Positions 1-7,486 of a DNA stretch of 12,040 nt are shown one piece after another; the first letter of the stretch is position 1; every line of letters starts with the position of its first letter. Source of the stretch: Gammaproteobacteria bacterium (lineage in GTDB: Bacteria > Pseudomonadota > Gammaproteobacteria > Steroidobacterales > Steroidobacteraceae); contig JAQGOE010000060.1 of NCBI GenBank assembly GCA_028293725.1, positions 1-12,040 on the forward strand, given 5' to 3'. The notes under the pieces are model-generated. The model was not told where the DNA came from, did no database searches, and saw nothing but the letters and a program-made list of their open reading frames with translations. Both the position numbers and the translations under genes were made by a program.

Positions 1-672
1 TCCATGCGTTCGGGCGATTCGCGCCTCGGTCGCCAGCGCAGACTGGTCGCGAAGGTTCATGAATGCCCCGTCCAGTATCCACATGGCTTGCGCTGCTCGA
101 GCGTCGCACACGAATTTTCCGCGGGCGTAGGCGAGTGCTTCGCCCGAAGGGGTCCACTGCCCGCCGATGTCGAGCATGAGGTCACCTTCCTCGGCCGTTG
201 CCAGCCCTGCGCCGCGGACACGTGGCGTGCTGCCAAGGATGTCGTAGAGTGCGCGCAGTCCGACGCTCGTTTCGATCACGATAAGAATGCTTATAGCGTA
301 TTGGTCGAGTGCGGCATCCTTCTCGAACAATGACAGTTGAGCATCGATCGCCCCGAGGTCTTCCGGACTTTCGACTTTTGGCAGCATCACGGCCTGCGCA
401 GGGTGTGGAGCGAGGACCGACAGATCCTGCTCCAGGGCGCCACGGCACGGGTGATTGCAACGGACGAAGGTGAACCGAGCAGCCGATTCGGCCAAGACGG
501 CCGCGACGTGCGCGCGGGCCAGGTCCTTGCCCTCTGCCGGTACCGAATCCTCCAGGTCCAGCACGAGCGCGTCGGCGCCGGCCGCCGCCGCCTTCGGCAC
601 GAGATCCGGACGGCTTCCAGGCACGAACAATACACTGCGCAATGTGGGAAGTTGAGACACGCGAGTTCTCAT
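1..672 (-). CDS. CoA-ester lyase, CitE/HpcH-HpaI aldolase family (partial, 3' end outside window)
   Basis: The reading frame is open from an ATG at 672-670 down to base 1: 224 residues, against roughly 270-300 for the family, so the C-terminal end lies outside the window. Family signatures are clear: RSVLFVPGSRPD at residues 12-23, the acidic DLED at 39-42, VR at 70-71, PKVES at 98-102, IET at 133-135 with the usual metal-binding Glu134, and EEGDLMLDIG at 161-170, where Asp164 matches the second metal ligand. Relatives are Mg-dependent TIM-barrel enzymes that split or form C-C bonds in acyl-CoAs such as citryl-, malyl- or citramalyl-CoA. The start codon overlaps the stop of the upstream acyl-CoA synthetase (ATGA at 672-669), so the two are translationally coupled, with only a weak GGGA ribosome site. 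The inferred role is cleavage of a CoA-activated intermediate made in the same pathway. The exact substrate is unknown. Confidence 0.9.
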   Translation of the reverse strand, partial: MRTRVSQLPTLRSVLFVPGSRPDLVPKAAAAGADALVLDLEDSVPAEGKDLARAHVAAVLAESAARFTFVRCNHPCRGALEQDLSVLAPHPAQAVMLPKVESPEDLGAIDAQLSLFEKDAALDQYAISILIVIETSVGLRALYDILGSTPRVRGAGLATAEEGDLMLDIGGQWTPSGEALAYARGKFVCDARAAQAMWILDGAFMNLRDQSALATEARIARTHG

Positions 673-2618
673 TTGTCCCACTCGATCGTGTAGGCAATAG
701 AGTAAGCGCCCATAGCCAGCGCGATCCGTGCGGCCAGCCGGTCCCGTTCCTCCATGGGCGCGTCCTTGACCACAATGGCGACCTCGGTACCCTTCGTGGT
801 GTGCGGCCGGACTGTAGACATCAACTGCGCGCGTACTCCTGATGCCTCCATTGCCTCTGTAAGTACCGTGCGGAAGGTGCGCTCCGCTGCGTCACGGCGC
901 AACGTCAACTTGATCGGCTTGCCGACATCGCTCAGCGGAATCTCACTGACAATGAAAATGTCCTTCGGGATCGCGGCCCTTTCGGCAATGTGTGCGCTCG
1001 CGAATGCCATGAGGTCCGCGGCGCTGGCCTCCGAGCCCGACACCAGCTGCACATAGGCAACGGGAAGCTCACCCGCATAGGCGTCGGGCTTACCAACCGC
1101 GGCCACGTGGAGAGCGTCCGGGAATTTCATCAACGCCTCTTCGATCAACGCCGCATCGATGTTGTGACCGCCTCGGATGATCACGTCCTTGGCCCTGCCT
1201 GTCACGAACAGATAGCCGTCCTCGTCGATACGTCCCAGATCGCCTGTGATCAGCCATCCGTCGGATGTGTGGGCAGCGAGTTGGTGGGCCTCGTTCACAT
1301 AGCCCGGCGTGACCCCCGGTCCCTTGATCTGCAGCATGCCTATTTCGCCCACCGCGCATTCGCACGTGCCGCCGTGCTTTTCGTCCATCCGTGTCACGCG
1401 GATCTTCGTGTAGGGCAGGCGGATCCCGGAGCTGCCTTCCTTGCGAATTCCGTCCCGAGGGTCGATGGCGACACTCGCCGTATTCTCGGTCAAGCCGTAA
1501 GAGTTCAGAATGTGCACGCCGGAGATGCGCTCGAATTCCTCACGGACAGCTCTGGGCATGGCGGTCGAGCCGGTAATGAAATAGGGCTTCAAGGAAGACA
1601 GATCCTCGCCCCGAGGGGGCGATTTCGTGAGCGTGGCCAGCGTCGTAGGCACCCCCGAAAGCCGTGTCACCCGATACTTTTCGACAAACTTCCAATAGTT
1701 CGCGACATACCGCTTGTCCCGCGCGCCCATGATACTCGGGATCAAAACACTGGCGCCGCTCGCCAACGGAGGCAGGCAGCGCCCGGCGACACCGCCAACA
1801 TGGAACATCGGTGTATCATGTAGGATGACCTCACCGAATACGGCCTTGGAAGCCAGTTGCAGCGTCCAGTGTCGGTATGACAGATTGCGGTGCGAGAGCT
1901 TGACGATCTTGGGCAGCCCGGTGGTGCCACCCGAATGGAGGTAGACTGCGATGCTATCGCCCGTAATGTCCCCGGGAGGGCTCGCCTTCTGCGGCAGCGA
2001 CGCAAGCTGGGCGGCCAGGTCGCTTTGCGCGAGGATCGTCCCGTCGGGACCGGCCACCGACCAGATCGGCAGGCACGGCAACTCGCGAGCGATCGATTGC
2101 AACGATTCCCAGATCCGGAATCCCGGCGTCGGCCCGAGCGCGATCACCGCTTTGGTGTTCGCTTCCTTCAGCAGGCGCAGGAGGTGCTCGGATTCCAACA
2201 TCCAGTTCACGGGAAAGGGAATCCCACAAGACATGGCGCCGAGGATCGACCAGTAGACCGCAGGCACGGCCGGCATGAGAATCGCGACGACGTCGTTGCG
2301 GCCGATACCATGAGCCCGCAGCAGGGCGGCTGTCCGCTGGATGTTCTCGCGCAGAGTACCGAACGTGACGCGTTCGGGAGTGCGATCAGCATCTCCATCC
2401 GCCGCATAGGTGATCGCCACTTCGTCGGCCGCGCGCGCGGCCAGCGCAAGATCGACCCGCCTCGTGAAATCGACGAGCGCCAACCGCTCCTCGATCGGCG
2501 AGCGCTCGATCGCCTCCACGTCGGCGAGCGAGCGCAATTCCTGATCCAACAGTGCGGCATCCGCGGTCTGCGGTACCACGACAGTTCTTTCGGACGCGGC
2601 AGTCTTCGGAAACTTCAT
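669..2618 (-). CDS. Long acyl-CoA synthetase (AMP-forming, ANL superfamily)
   Basis: This 649-residue protein activates a carboxylic acid to its CoA thioester through an acyl-adenylate. The adenylation signatures are in order: the phosphate loop HSGGTTGLPK at 228-237, SYGLTEN at 373-379, GWLITGD at 454-460, and the hinge region GYLFVTGRAKDVIIRGGHNI at 468-487. The C-terminal catalytic lysine sits in DVGKPIK near 564-570. About 75 residues follow this motif, beyond the end of a typical 510-560 aa ligase. They end in AYSIAYTIEW and look like the tail of the ~630 aa acyl-CoA synthetases of Bordetella/Burkholderia type, recalled from memory. The N-terminus, with LADVEAIERSP at 31-41, fits that subgroup too. 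The ATG at 2618 has GAGAGGG a few bases upstream, slightly close. The gene heads a two-gene operon with the lyase and is divergent from the LysR gene, its likely regulator. The substrate may be an aromatic, alicyclic or branched acid; this cannot be decided here. Confidence 0.93.
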   Translation of the reverse strand: MKFPKTAASERTVVVPQTADAALLDQELRSLADVEAIERSPIEERLALVDFTRRVDLALAARAADEVAITYAADGDADRTPERVTFGTLRENIQRTAALLRAHGIGRNDVVAILMPAVPAVYWSILGAMSCGIPFPVNWMLESEHLLRLLKEANTKAVIALGPTPGFRIWESLQSIARELPCLPIWSVAGPDGTILAQSDLAAQLASLPQKASPPGDITGDSIAVYLHSGGTTGLPKIVKLSHRNLSYRHWTLQLASKAVFGEVILHDTPMFHVGGVAGRCLPPLASGASVLIPSIMGARDKRYVANYWKFVEKYRVTRLSGVPTTLATLTKSPPRGEDLSSLKPYFITGSTAMPRAVREEFERISGVHILNSYGLTENTASVAIDPRDGIRKEGSSGIRLPYTKIRVTRMDEKHGGTCECAVGEIGMLQIKGPGVTPGYVNEAHQLAAHTSDGWLITGDLGRIDEDGYLFVTGRAKDVIIRGGHNIDAALIEEALMKFPDALHVAAVGKPDAYAGELPVAYVQLVSGSEASAADLMAFASAHIAERAAIPKDIFIVSEIPLSDVGKPIKLTLRRDAAERTFRTVLTEAMEASGVRAQLMSTVRPHTTKGTEVAIVVKDAPMEERDRLAARIALAMGAYSIAYTIEWDK

Positions 2619-2669
2619 CGCCCTCTCTTAAGCGCAAGTCACCCACATCCACTTTGGAGGAGCTTAACG

Positions 2670-2717
2670 ATGATGCTCGTTGCCGGTATGCTTTCGCCGC
2701 GCATAGACACTATGTGA
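2670..2717 (+). CDS. Candidate 15-codon leader peptide upstream of the LysR gene
   Basis: A short frame reads MMLVAGMLSPRIDTM and stops with TGA at 2715-2717. It has a much better ribosome-binding site (GGAGG at 2656-2660, followed by AG) than the LysR gene, whose own ATG at 2721 has no Shine-Dalgarno sequence in front of it. The leader is in the same frame as LysR and ends three bases before its ATG. That spacing would allow ribosomes to terminate and restart. It could equally be an old N-terminal extension of the regulator closed off by the TGA. The peptide resembles nothing I know, and a chance ribosome-site match remains possible. Confidence 0.4.
   Translation: MMLVAGMLSPRIDTM
2702..2714. 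promoter_or_regulatory. Small perfect dyad in the ligase/LysR divergent region
   Basis: CATAG-ACA-CTATG is a perfect 5-base inverted repeat with a 3-base centre, lying just before the LysR start and about 85 bases from the ligase start. LysR-type regulators usually bind dyads in such divergent regions and often repress themselves. The site is short and does not match the T-N11-A rule well, so it is only a candidate operator. I saw no convincing -35/-10 pair for either gene in the 102-base gap. Confidence 0.25.
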
Positions 2718-2720
2718 ATT

Positions 2721-3635
2721 ATGGATACCGGCGACATCGACTTGATCGCTCTGCGCAGCTTCTGCGTTCTCATGGACGAGCGCAGTGTTTCGCGCGCCGC
2801 CGCACGTCTCGGTGTTCGCCAATCGAGCATGAGCCGGCAGCTGGCGCATCTGCGCACCTACTTCGCGGACCCTCTGTTGGTATGGGCCGGCGGCAGCATG
2901 GTACCGACTCCGCGTGCGCTGGCGCTCAAAGGCGAGATTCGGCAGGTCGTGGAGACCATGGAACGGCTCTCGATCACGGCGCAATCCTTCGATCCGGCCT
3001 CGGCTCAATCCACCGTCGTATTGGTGGCCACCGGATACATGGAGCACATATTTCTGGGGGACGTCACGAAGACCGTCGCCGCGCGCGCGGCGGGCATGAA
3101 TATCAAAATCCGCCTGCCCGACCGCCTGGGCGACGTGAGCGCGATGGGACGAGGCGAGATCGATTTTCTCGTCGGGTGGATGACGGCGCCGCCCCCCATC
3201 CTGCGTTCTCGTCTTCTGTTCAAGGACAAGCTCGTCTGTATCGCGCGCCGCGGGCACGCCATATTGGAGGACAACAGTGGCCTGACTTACGAAAAATACG
3301 TGGGGCTGCCTCACGTTCAATATGACATTCCGGGCAAGACGACCACGGAGCGGGTGCTGCAGGAACGGCTGTCGCGGGACGGCCATCAGCAAAACATAAA
3401 ATATCATGTGCAGAATCCCCTGACGGTCGCGCATATCGTCGCGGACTCCAACCTCATCGCCACCGTGCCCGGCCGATTCGCCAAGCGCTGCCTGGCGCAA
3501 TACCCGCTGCAGATATTCGATTTGCCGTTCTCTTTTCCGTCCATACAAAACAGGGCCTACTGGCACGAGTGCATGCACTCCGACGAGCGGAGCCGCTGGT
3601 TCCGCAGCCTTCTCGTGGAGATCGGCAAGGATTGA
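2721..3635 (+). CDS. LysR-type transcriptional regulator
   Basis: This is a 304-residue protein of normal LysR length. A winged helix-turn-helix lies at about residues 6-65, with the recognition region ending in RQSSMSRQLAHLRTYFADPL at 33-52. The effector-binding domain spans about 92-300. The C-terminal YWHECMHSDERSRWFRSLL (280-298) resembles the WHER...D...RW ending of NodD-like LysR proteins. The ATG at 2721 gives the usual few residues before the helix-turn-helix; the next in-frame ATG would cut into that domain. The ATG has no ribosome site of its own, and a leader ORF with a strong site ends three bases before it. The gene is divergent from the ligase-lyase operon and convergent with the MFS gene. 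By the usual LysR rule it most likely controls the ligase operon and itself, sensing a pathway substrate or CoA ester (inference). Confidence 0.93.
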   Translation: MDTGDIDLIALRSFCVLMDERSVSRAAARLGVRQSSMSRQLAHLRTYFADPLLVWAGGSMVPTPRALALKGEIRQVVETMERLSITAQSFDPASAQSTVVLVATGYMEHIFLGDVTKTVAARAAGMNIKIRLPDRLGDVSAMGRGEIDFLVGWMTAPPPILRSRLLFKDKLVCIARRGHAILEDNSGLTYEKYVGLPHVQYDIPGKTTTERVLQERLSRDGHQQNIKYHVQNPLTVAHIVADSNLIATVPGRFAKRCLAQYPLQIFDLPFSFPSIQNRAYWHECMHSDERSRWFRSLLVEIGKD

Positions 3636-3644
3636 GGCGGTCGC

Positions 3645-3661
3645 GCGCCGGAAGGCGGCGC
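3645..3661. terminator. GC-rich hairpin between convergent LysR and MFS genes
   Basis: GCGCCG-GAAGG-CGGCGC is a perfect 6-base stem with a 5-base loop, placed 10 bases after the LysR stop and 7 bases before the MFS stop on the other strand. The position suits a bidirectional terminator. There is no T-run on either side, so it is not a classical intrinsic terminator, and GC-rich DNA makes such stems fairly often. Confidence 0.35.
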
Positions 3662-3668
3662 AACTGCG

Positions 3669-5162
3669 CTAGCTGGACGGCGCGGCCGTGGTGGCTACCG
3701 GGGCCTCCGGCATGACCCGTCTGAGCGCTCCACTCATCAACACGACGGACGCGGCGGCGCCCAGCGAAACCAGCCCCGCTACGATAAACAAAGACTGAGT
3801 TGACAGACCTGCCGCAATCAACACTCCACCCAGGGCAGGACCCACCACCGCTCCGACCCTCCCGGACCCGAGCGACCAGCCCACACCCGTGGCACGCAGG
3901 GACGCGTCGTAGAAGCTCGCAGCCAGGCCTATGGCGCACATCTGAGCACCAACTGCCAGGGTCCCCGCGACAAAGGCAGCCGCGAGCAGACCGCCCCCGG
4001 AGTGGCCGATTTGCCCGATGAGCGCCACACCCAGACTCCCCAAACCGTACCCGACGGCAATCGGCCTCACCGCCCCGTAGCGGTTGCCCAGCCTGCCAAT
4101 GATGTAACACCCGATAATCCCGCCAATGTTGAGCGCCGAGACCGCGAGGACCGAGCTGTTGAGGTCGATTCCAGCCGTGCGCGCCAGCAGCGGCAGCCAG
4201 CTCGCCAGAAAAACAGTGAGCAGCAGGCTAAGAAACAGCGTGATCCAAAGTAGGATTGTCCCAAGCGCGCGCCCCTGCGCGAACAGGCCTGCAACCGGGG
4301 ATCGCCGCGCATCCGGCATGTGCGTGAGCCGTCCATTCCAACGGATGCTGGACTTCATCCGCGCCAGAATCCGCTCGACGCGCTCACGTTCGCCCCGCGC
4401 GGCCAGAAAATGCACGGACTCGGGAACCTGCCACGCAAACAGGGGCAGCAGGGCGAGCGGGATGATACTGCCGACATAAAAAACGCTCGGCCAACCGAAC
4501 CGGGGCAACATCTGCGCCGCGACCAGCCCCGCCAGAACCGAGCCCAACGGGAAGCCGCAGTACATGAGCGCGGTGATGTTGGTCCGCACGGCTTTCGGCA
4601 GATACTCCGAGGTCGTTGCGATGAGACCGGGCAGTGCTCCCCCCATTCCGAGGCCCGCGACGAAGCGGACCGCAATCAGGGCTCCCAGGGACCTTGTGAG
4701 GGGTGTGAGCAGGGAAATACCGGAAAACAGCGCGATTGCACCGACCAACACCGGCTTGCGGCCGAACCGGTCGCTAGCGGTCCCCAGCGCCAGTACGCCG
4801 ATGAGACCGCCGAACAGGCCGATCCCGAAGACGGCCCCGAATGCAGCAGGCCTGACATGCCAGCTGGCGGCAATCGCGGGTGCGACCATCCCAATGACCT
4901 GGGTGTCGAATCCGTCGATCATCACCATGAGGGCACACAGGGCGATCACGACGCGGTGAAAGCTACCCACCGGATTCGTGTCAATGAAACCGTCGAGGTC
5001 GGTCTGCCCCGAAGGGAGCTTCTGTTCCGCCGCAGCGTCGTTCAGAACTTCGCTCCCAGGGTGACTCCGTAAGTACGAGGCGCCGCATAGGCGGCCGAGA
5101 TCGCGGTAGGCGCGGGATTCACCGCAGTTGCATAGATTACGTCCGTGAGGTTCTTGCCCCAT
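3669..5162 (-). CDS. MFS transporter, aromatic acid:H+ symporter type
   Basis: The product is a 12-helix inner-membrane permease; the open frame has up to 497 codons. Numbered from the ATG at 5162, the family signatures are FIDTNP at 59-64, DGFDTQVIG at 83-91 in helix 1, loop 2-3 motif GTASDRFGRKP at 127-137, RFVAGLGMGGALPG at 166-179, SEYLPKAVR at 185-193, and the second-half loop GRLGNRYGAVRP at 356-367. This pattern is that of the PcaK/BenK/MhpT aromatic acid symporters. The start is uncertain. The ATG at 5162 lies 121 bases inside the receptor gene. Between the receptor stop and the conserved FID segment there is no ATG, GTG or TTG in frame. A CTG at 5045-5043 overlaps the receptor TGA and has GGGAG at good spacing. 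A GTG at 4970 would drop the FID segment. It probably carries the receptor's ligand across the inner membrane. Confidence 0.9.
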   Translation of the reverse strand: MGQEPHGRNLCNCGESRAYRDLGRLCGASYLRSHPGSEVLNDAAAEQKLPSGQTDLDGFIDTNPVGSFHRVVIALCALMVMIDGFDTQVIGMVAPAIAASWHVRPAAFGAVFGIGLFGGLIGVLALGTASDRFGRKPVLVGAIALFSGISLLTPLTRSLGALIAVRFVAGLGMGGALPGLIATTSEYLPKAVRTNITALMYCGFPLGSVLAGLVAAQMLPRFGWPSVFYVGSIIPLALLPLFAWQVPESVHFLAARGERERVERILARMKSSIRWNGRLTHMPDARRSPVAGLFAQGRALGTILLWITLFLSLLLTVFLASWLPLLARTAGIDLNSSVLAVSALNIGGIIGCYIIGRLGNRYGAVRPIAVGYGLGSLGVALIGQIGHSGGGLLAAAFVAGTLAVGAQMCAIGLAASFYDASLRATGVGWSLGSGRVGAVVGPALGGVLIAAGLSTQSLFIVAGLVSLGAAASVVLMSGALRRVMPEAPVATTAAPSS

Positions 5163-7264
5163 AGACTGACGCTGTAGTGACCATACGTCCAGCCGATCGA
5201 GCCGTTCAATAGACCGTAGGCCGACTGCTTGATCTCATTGTTCGGCTGGTAGTAATACCCCGAGTTCGCCGCCTCGTTCACATTGAAATGAAGCTCGCTA
5301 TTGCTTATCGACACACGGTAATCGACGTTGATGGTGCCCGACGCGGCCGGGGTCTGCGGCAGCTGCTTGCCGTTGGCGGAAAGGCTGCAGACCGTGGGAT
5401 AGGGATGCGCGCAACTCAGGAAGAAGTCCGCGTTGGGGAAATCGGTAAACCGATCGTGTTCGAGCTCGAGGCCGGCCGAGATGGTCAGTCCTTGAGTCAC
5501 TCTCACGGTCGCATCCAAATCCAGTCCGTAAAGTCTGGCCTTACCGCCGTTGTAGACCTCCGGGGACCCGTTGACGAAACGCGATACCTGGATGTTCTGA
5601 TAGTTGTAATAAAAGAAGGCGGTGTTCAGCGTGAGGCGGCGCTCGAGGAATTGGGTCTTCAGACCCGTTTCATAAGCGTCGAGTTTCTCCGGAGAATACG
5701 CGGGGAGTGCCGGCGCCGGCACGTTGTACCCGCCGCTCTTGAATCCCCGGTTGTAGGAGACGTACCCATTGACGTCATCCGTGAAGTGATGATCCAGCGC
5801 GAGCCGCCAGGTGGGTGTATTGGTCCTGAAGTTCGTGTTGACGTTGGCGAGCGGCACCGGGACCACGCCGTTGAGGAAGCCTGTGTCTGTTCCGAGGAGT
5901 GCACGCTTTTCCCCCGTATAGCGCAGTCCCACGGTCAACTCTGTCGTCTCCGTCAGCTTCTGGGTCGCCTGCCCGAAGAGGGCTAGCGAGTTGGTTGTCT
6001 GCACGGTCTCGTTGAGCACGTGAGTGACCGGCTTCGCGGGATTCACGGCCGTGCCGCTGAAATAGATGTTCTGCGGCTGGAATCCGTTGTGGGCTCCGTA
6101 ATAGAACAGGCCGGTCATCCAGGTCAGTGAGGAGTTGCCATTCGAAAGCAGCCGCAGCTCTTCGGTGAGCTGGTTGTCCTCCTGCCGGGTGTCGTTGAGC
6201 GAATAGGGCATGGGCCCGAGGTCGAAGTCCACGTCGTACGTATACACGTCGCGACGATACGCCACCGTGTTCACCAGCTTGACGGTGTCGATATCCTGGT
6301 CGAGCTGCAGGCTCGCACCTTGCTCGTGCATGCGCCGCAACGGCTGTGCATCGTCGTCCACATCCAGGGTCGGCAGATTGGCAATCGGCATGCCACCCGG
6401 GTAGTAGATGTTTGGATAGTTTTGATAGTTGCGTAACGCGGACAGCGAGTTGTCGGTTTCCGCGTTGTCCAGTATCAGGGTCAGCTTGGTGCCATCCACC
6501 GGATGGAGAATCCACTTCGACCGCACCGAGAGGCTCATGTCCATCCGGTTGATGTCCTGGCCGGTGGCCAGGTTCGTTCCGTATCCCTCGCCTTGGTGCG
6601 TCAGTTGCACGGCGAGGTCGCCCGCGACGAAATCGGTTCCCCCGCTGACGTAGGCGTCGCTCTGCACCGTGTGGTAATTCCCATAACCGGCGTGCGCGGA
6701 GGCCGAGAAACCCGCTGTCGGGTCCAACGTAGTCACCTGGATCAGTCCACCCGTGGCATTGCGCCCGAAGAGAGTACCCTGCGGGCCCTTTTCCACTTCG
6801 ACCTGCGCAATGTTGTTCAAGCCGACGGCGTCGGATGAGGAGACGCCGCGATAGACTCCGTCGACATACAGCGCCACGGAGTTCTCGATTCCGGCGCCGA
6901 TAGCCGTAATGCCCACGCCGCGCAAGTGCGGCAGGCTGTAGCCGGCGGATGTCTGGACCAACATTCCGGGAACCACGTTGACGAGGTCCGCGGTGTTGGT
7001 GATGCCGACCGCTGCCAGCGCCGCGGCGGGCATCGCCGTCACGGTGATCGGCACGTCCTGCAGGTTCTCCAGGCGGCGCTGCGCCGTTACCACGATTTCC
7101 TCCAGAACTGCCGGTTGAGCTGACTGCGTCGTCGCGCCGGTGGCCGGTTGCGTTTCCTCCGCGGCTGCTGCCGTCGCGCTCGGATTTAGCACGAGAATGG
7201 CCTGCGTCGTTACAGCGGCCGCACCGACGCGTAGCAAGTCGTACCGGACTCGTCTCAACTTCAT
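5042..7264 (-). CDS. TonB-dependent outer-membrane receptor
   Basis: This is a 740-residue outer-membrane receptor. I start it at the ATG at 7264, which has GGGGGT eight bases upstream; a start at 7300 would add 12 residues before the signal peptide. Residues 1-35 look like a signal peptide (basic start, then AAAVTTQAILVL). EEIVVTA at 55-61 is the TonB-box region. The plug domain covers about 65-180, with LRGVG at 114-118, YVDGVYRG at 133-140 and GPQGTLFGRNATGG at 160-173. The remainder is a beta-barrel ending in GVTLGAKF with the terminal Phe needed for barrel assembly. It imports a large or poorly soluble ligand using TonB energy. No siderophore gene is nearby, and the MFS gene follows immediately, so the ligand is more likely the carbon substrate of this locus than iron (inference). 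Confidence 0.95.
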   Translation of the reverse strand: MKLRRVRYDLLRVGAAAVTTQAILVLNPSATAAAAEETQPATGATTQSAQPAVLEEIVVTAQRRLENLQDVPITVTAMPAAALAAVGITNTADLVNVVPGMLVQTSAGYSLPHLRGVGITAIGAGIENSVALYVDGVYRGVSSSDAVGLNNIAQVEVEKGPQGTLFGRNATGGLIQVTTLDPTAGFSASAHAGYGNYHTVQSDAYVSGGTDFVAGDLAVQLTHQGEGYGTNLATGQDINRMDMSLSVRSKWILHPVDGTKLTLILDNAETDNSLSALRNYQNYPNIYYPGGMPIANLPTLDVDDDAQPLRRMHEQGASLQLDQDIDTVKLVNTVAYRRDVYTYDVDFDLGPMPYSLNDTRQEDNQLTEELRLLSNGNSSLTWMTGLFYYGAHNGFQPQNIYFSGTAVNPAKPVTHVLNETVQTTNSLALFGQATQKLTETTELTVGLRYTGEKRALLGTDTGFLNGVVPVPLANVNTNFRTNTPTWRLALDHHFTDDVNGYVSYNRGFKSGGYNVPAPALPAYSPEKLDAYETGLKTQFLERRLTLNTAFFYYNYQNIQVSRFVNGSPEVYNGGKARLYGLDLDATVRVTQGLTISAGLELEHDRFTDFPNADFFLSCAHPYPTVCSLSANGKQLPQTPAASGTINVDYRVSISNSELHFNVNEAANSGYYYQPNNEIKQSAYGLLNGSIGWTYGHYSVSLWGKNLTDVIYATAVNPAPTAISAAYAAPRTYGVTLGAKF

Positions 7265-7375
7265 AACTTGATACCCCCTGTCAGGACGTGACTCGCACAA
7301 GGTAGCGCCTGCCGTTGGGGGTGTAGAGCCCGAAAGGGAGATTGTATGTATGCAAATAATGAATAGTGAGACGCG

Positions 7376-7438
7376 TTGACACCTTTACGATACTTTCGTA
7401 GCTTGCACAAACACGCTGGTTGACAAGTCGCGCTACGA
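7376..7438 (+). promoter_or_regulatory. Putative promoter/operator for the cupin gene, in the receptor-cupin divergent gap
   Basis: The 222-base gap between the receptor start and the cupin start holds two exact TTGACA boxes, at 7376-7381 and 7420-7425, both reading toward the cupin gene. The first has TAGCTT at 7399-7404 with 17-base spacing. Between the two elements sits a perfect dyad TACGA-N5-TCGTA (7386-7400). The second box is followed at 18 bases by the weak TATCGG. TCGTAGC at 7396-7402 is also the exact reverse complement of GCTACGA at 7432-7438. For the receptor on the other strand, TACAAT is visible at about 7346-7351 but lacks a good -35. The promoter calls are tentative. Confidence 0.4.
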
Positions 7439-7486
7439 GCGGGTATCGGGGCGCGTATTGGTTAGATTCCGGAAAAGTAACAAACT

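Noticed and set aside
182..775. Minus-strand frame overlapping the left-edge lyase
   Set aside because: It is Arg/Gly-rich with no motifs; another minus-strand frame gives a textbook CitE/HpcH protein across the same bases.
2628..2639. TTAAGCGCAAGT resembling TTAACGCAAGT at 10237-10247 as a shared operator
   Set aside because: The match needs a one-base gap, the orientation differs relative to the genes, and both copies overlap ribosome-site regions; chance is likely.
990..2717. Long plus-strand open frames opposite the acyl-CoA synthetase
   Set aside because: They are antisense to a gene with complete adenylation motifs, have Arg/Gly/His-rich shadow composition and show no family signature.
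2715..2717. Programmed read-through or selenocysteine at the TGA before LysR
   Set aside because: No recoding hairpin is visible, and the LysR protein is complete from the ATG at 2721.
4320..5072. Plus-strand open frame opposite the MFS gene
   Set aside because: It is polar and Gln/Arg-rich, and antisense to clear transmembrane coding sequence.
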